Assembly: GCA_030433395.1 (NCBI GenBank)
Contig: JAUILX010000052.1
Location: forward strand, 1 to 6,776
From: Chlamydiia bacterium
Lineage (GTDB): Bacteria > Chlamydiota > Chlamydiia > Chlamydiales > JACKPQ01
Direction of reading: 5' to 3'
Length of the DNA stretch: 6,776 nucleotides
Made by a program: the position numbers and the translations under genes
Shown: piece by piece, positions 5,586 to 6,776 of the stretch
Layout: each line of letters opens with the position of its first letter
Numbering within the stretch: the stretch's first letter is position 1
Notes under the pieces: model-generated
What the model was told of the DNA's origin: nothing
Databases searched by the model: none
Seen by the model: only the letters and a program-made list of their open reading frames with translations

Positions 5586-6674
5586 ATGTGCAAGCTAAAA
5601 TATTTTGAAAAAGCCCTACAAAAGAAGTATGAGCAAAAGCATCATCAGCAGTTGCGCTCTGCTCTTTCTTTAGATGTTCCCAAGAGCAATTTCACTCACT
5701 TTAATACAAGCGACTACTTAGGATTGTCCACACATCCGTATGTCAAACAAAAAGCCATCGATGCCCTTATGCGCTTTGGAGCAGGCAGCACAACGAACCG
5801 CCCTCTTTGCGATCACTTAACAGCTCACACTGAGCTACAGAATCGATTTAACCAATTCGTTGGGGCCGAACAAACACTGCTATTCCCAACAGCTGTCGCA
5901 ATGCAAAACACACTCTTTGGAATGCTTTCCTCACTAGGTGCTAGCCTTTTTGTAGAACATGCCTACCCCGCACACAACCTTAAACGAGTTATGAGCAATA
6001 AAGGGTCGCTCCATTTTTTTGACCACAATCACATTGGCGACTTGCCTGATGGACCAGAACCCAAAGTCATGATAGCCCCTTCGATCTGCCCTACAAGCGG
6101 CCGCATTTTAGACCTGCGCCGCCTCATGGCTCATGCTGCTGGATGCGACGCTTTGCTAATTATTGACGATAGCTACTCGCTAGGAATGCTGGGTGACAGC
6201 GGAATGGGATGCGCAGCTCATAAAAAAGGCGTTGACGTCGTTATCGGATCTTTTGGAAAGGTTACGGGATCTTTTGGCGCCTACATATCAGGCCCTGACT
6301 TGTTTTGTGACTACTGCACTATAAGCCAACGCATTGAACCCCTTAATCCTGGCAGTCTAGGCGCAATGAACGCTGCCTTAGACCTTATCCCCGATATGGA
6401 AGCTGAGCGCTCAATGGTACTTATGCGAGCCCAAGATCTGCGTAAGAGTTTGAATGATGCACATTACGATGTCATTGAAAGCCGCAGCCATATTGTTGGA
6501 TTAAAATTGCCTGCATCTTGCGATGCTTTGGCTCTTTCCGAAGATTTAGCAGATGAGCGCATCATTGCGATGCCAACAGAATTGCCAGGCTTGGTTTTTA
6601 ACCTTAGCGCAAAGCACACAAGCGCTCAGATGAAGCATTTGCAAACTGCTCTGCCAATCCACGCGCTTGTCTGA
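5586..6674 (+). CDS. BioF-like alpha-oxoamine synthase (PLP-dependent), divergent
   Basis: Alpha-oxoamine synthases are cytosolic PLP enzymes that condense an amino acid with an acyl-CoA and release CO2. Members include BioF (pimeloyl donor plus alanine), 2-amino-3-ketobutyrate ligase, 5-aminolevulinate synthase and serine palmitoyltransferase. At 362 residues this has nearly the usual BioF length. It shows FNTSDYLGLSTHP (39-51), GAGSTTNRPL (65-74), AHTELQNRFNQFVGAEQTLLF (80-100, the substrate and cofactor entry region), IIDDSYSLGMLGDSGMG (192-208), the Schiff-base motif SFGKVTGSFGAYI with Lys225, and LSAKHT near the C-terminus. Several hallmark positions differ: the usual DEAHSLG is DDSYSLG (His replaced by Tyr197), and the usual Arg in the RLRLT-like strand near the end is absent. 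The substrate therefore cannot be assigned and a bioF symbol is withheld. No other biotin genes are in view. The start is well supported by GGAGG. The 3' end overlaps the opposite-strand haem gene. Confidence 0.85.
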   Translation: MCKLKYFEKALQKKYEQKHHQQLRSALSLDVPKSNFTHFNTSDYLGLSTHPYVKQKAIDALMRFGAGSTTNRPLCDHLTAHTELQNRFNQFVGAEQTLLFPTAVAMQNTLFGMLSSLGASLFVEHAYPAHNLKRVMSNKGSLHFFDHNHIGDLPDGPEPKVMIAPSICPTSGRILDLRRLMAHAAGCDALLIIDDSYSLGMLGDSGMGCAAHKKGVDVVIGSFGKVTGSFGAYISGPDLFCDYCTISQRIEPLNPGSLGAMNAALDLIPDMEAERSMVLMRAQDLRKSLNDAHYDVIESRSHIVGLKLPASCDALALSEDLADERIIAMPTELPGLVFNLSAKHTSAQMKHLQTALPIHALV

Positions 6675-6776
6675 TGCATGCATTGACCGCCGGCCCGCTA
6701 ACATAACTTCCAGCTAGCACAATATTTGGATGATCCCGCTTCAAGACTTCAATAAGTTTTTGATGACCCAGCCCCA
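6604..6776 (-). CDS. hemG: Protoporphyrinogen oxidase (HemY/HemG-type flavoprotein), C-terminal fragment
   Basis: Only the last 56 codons lie in the window, reading from the right edge to a TAA at 6606-6604; the gene continues beyond it. The protein contains GLGHQKLIEVLKRDHPNIVL (1-20 of the visible part) followed by AGSYVSGPAVNACIRQARGL. This is the FAD-binding C-terminus of oxygen-dependent-type protoporphyrinogen oxidases, where the pattern 'P-x-L-x-LAG-x-Y-x-G-x(2)-V-x(2)-C-I' closes the Rossmann FAD site. The enzyme oxidises protoporphyrinogen IX to protoporphyrin IX, the penultimate step of haem synthesis, usually at the cytoplasmic membrane. Chlamydial genomes label this HemY-like enzyme hemG, so that symbol is used. 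A related amine-oxidase-family flavoprotein is the alternative. The last 71 bases are antisense to the end of the bioF-like gene, and no terminator is visible between them. Confidence 0.78.
   Translation of the reverse strand, partial: GLGHQKLIEVLKRDHPNIVLAGSYVSGPAVNACIRQARGLAEQFANASSERLCALR

Noticed and set aside
5586..6674. Calling the alpha-oxoamine synthase a 5-aminolevulinate synthase because a haem gene is adjacent
   Set aside because: The two genes converge and are not an operon, chlamydiae are known to make aminolevulinate by the glutamyl-tRNA route, and no ALAS-specific motif is visible.
6675..6700. GC-rich GCCGGC/ATGCATGCAT region after the bioF-like stop as a terminator
   Set aside because: No stem of useful length followed by a T run exists on either strand, and the bases are codons of the oxidase gene.

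Overview
The window reads as a stretch of chromosome from a member of the Chlamydiae, most likely an environmental (amoeba-associated or marine) lineage rather than Chlamydia itself. The evidence is the gene set. An RNase III gene overlaps a RadA/Sms gene, a pairing I recall from Chlamydia. Next comes an LL-diaminopimelate aminotransferase (the DapL route to meso-diaminopimelate that chlamydiae use) coupled to a small hypothetical gene, then an alpha-oxoamine synthase (BioF-like) and the tail of a HemY/HemG-type protoporphyrinogen oxidase. The lineage is inferred from memory of gene content and protein motifs, not from a search.

Layout, left to right. Positions 1-1034 are a minus-strand operon: rnc (321-1034) followed by the first 111 codons of radA (334 down to the window edge), overlapping by 14 bases. 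A 32-base divergent gap (1035-1066) separates it from a plus-strand pair, dapL (1067-2191) and a 224-residue hypothetical protein (2181-2855) that overlaps the dapL stop. Next is a long minus-strand gene (2850-5471) for a TPR-CHAT protein, a predicted caspase/separase-like cysteine peptidase with a helical-repeat sensor or adaptor region. It meets the hypothetical gene tail to tail with a 6-base overlap. A 114-base divergent intergenic region (5472-5585) carries a good sigma70-like promoter for the TPR-CHAT gene and a hairpin over the ribosome binding site of the next gene. The bioF-like gene (5586-6674) runs rightward and overlaps, tail to tail, 71 bases of the 3' end of the protoporphyrinogen oxidase gene (6604 to the edge, minus strand).

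Functionally the flanks are housekeeping: RNA processing, recombination and repair, cell-wall or lysine precursor synthesis, PLP-dependent CoA chemistry and haem synthesis. The TPR-CHAT gene is the accessory element. It has its own promoter, a lower GC content than its neighbours in the lines I counted by hand (about 39% against 47%), an intact His/Cys dyad, and no recognisable CRISPR, gasdermin or other partner gene in view. It is the best candidate for an undescribed system, for example a host-directed or self-directed protease, but its substrate cannot be read from this sequence. There is no intergenic stretch longer than 114 bases, and I saw no tRNA, rRNA, insertion sequence, CRISPR array or convincing rho-independent terminator.
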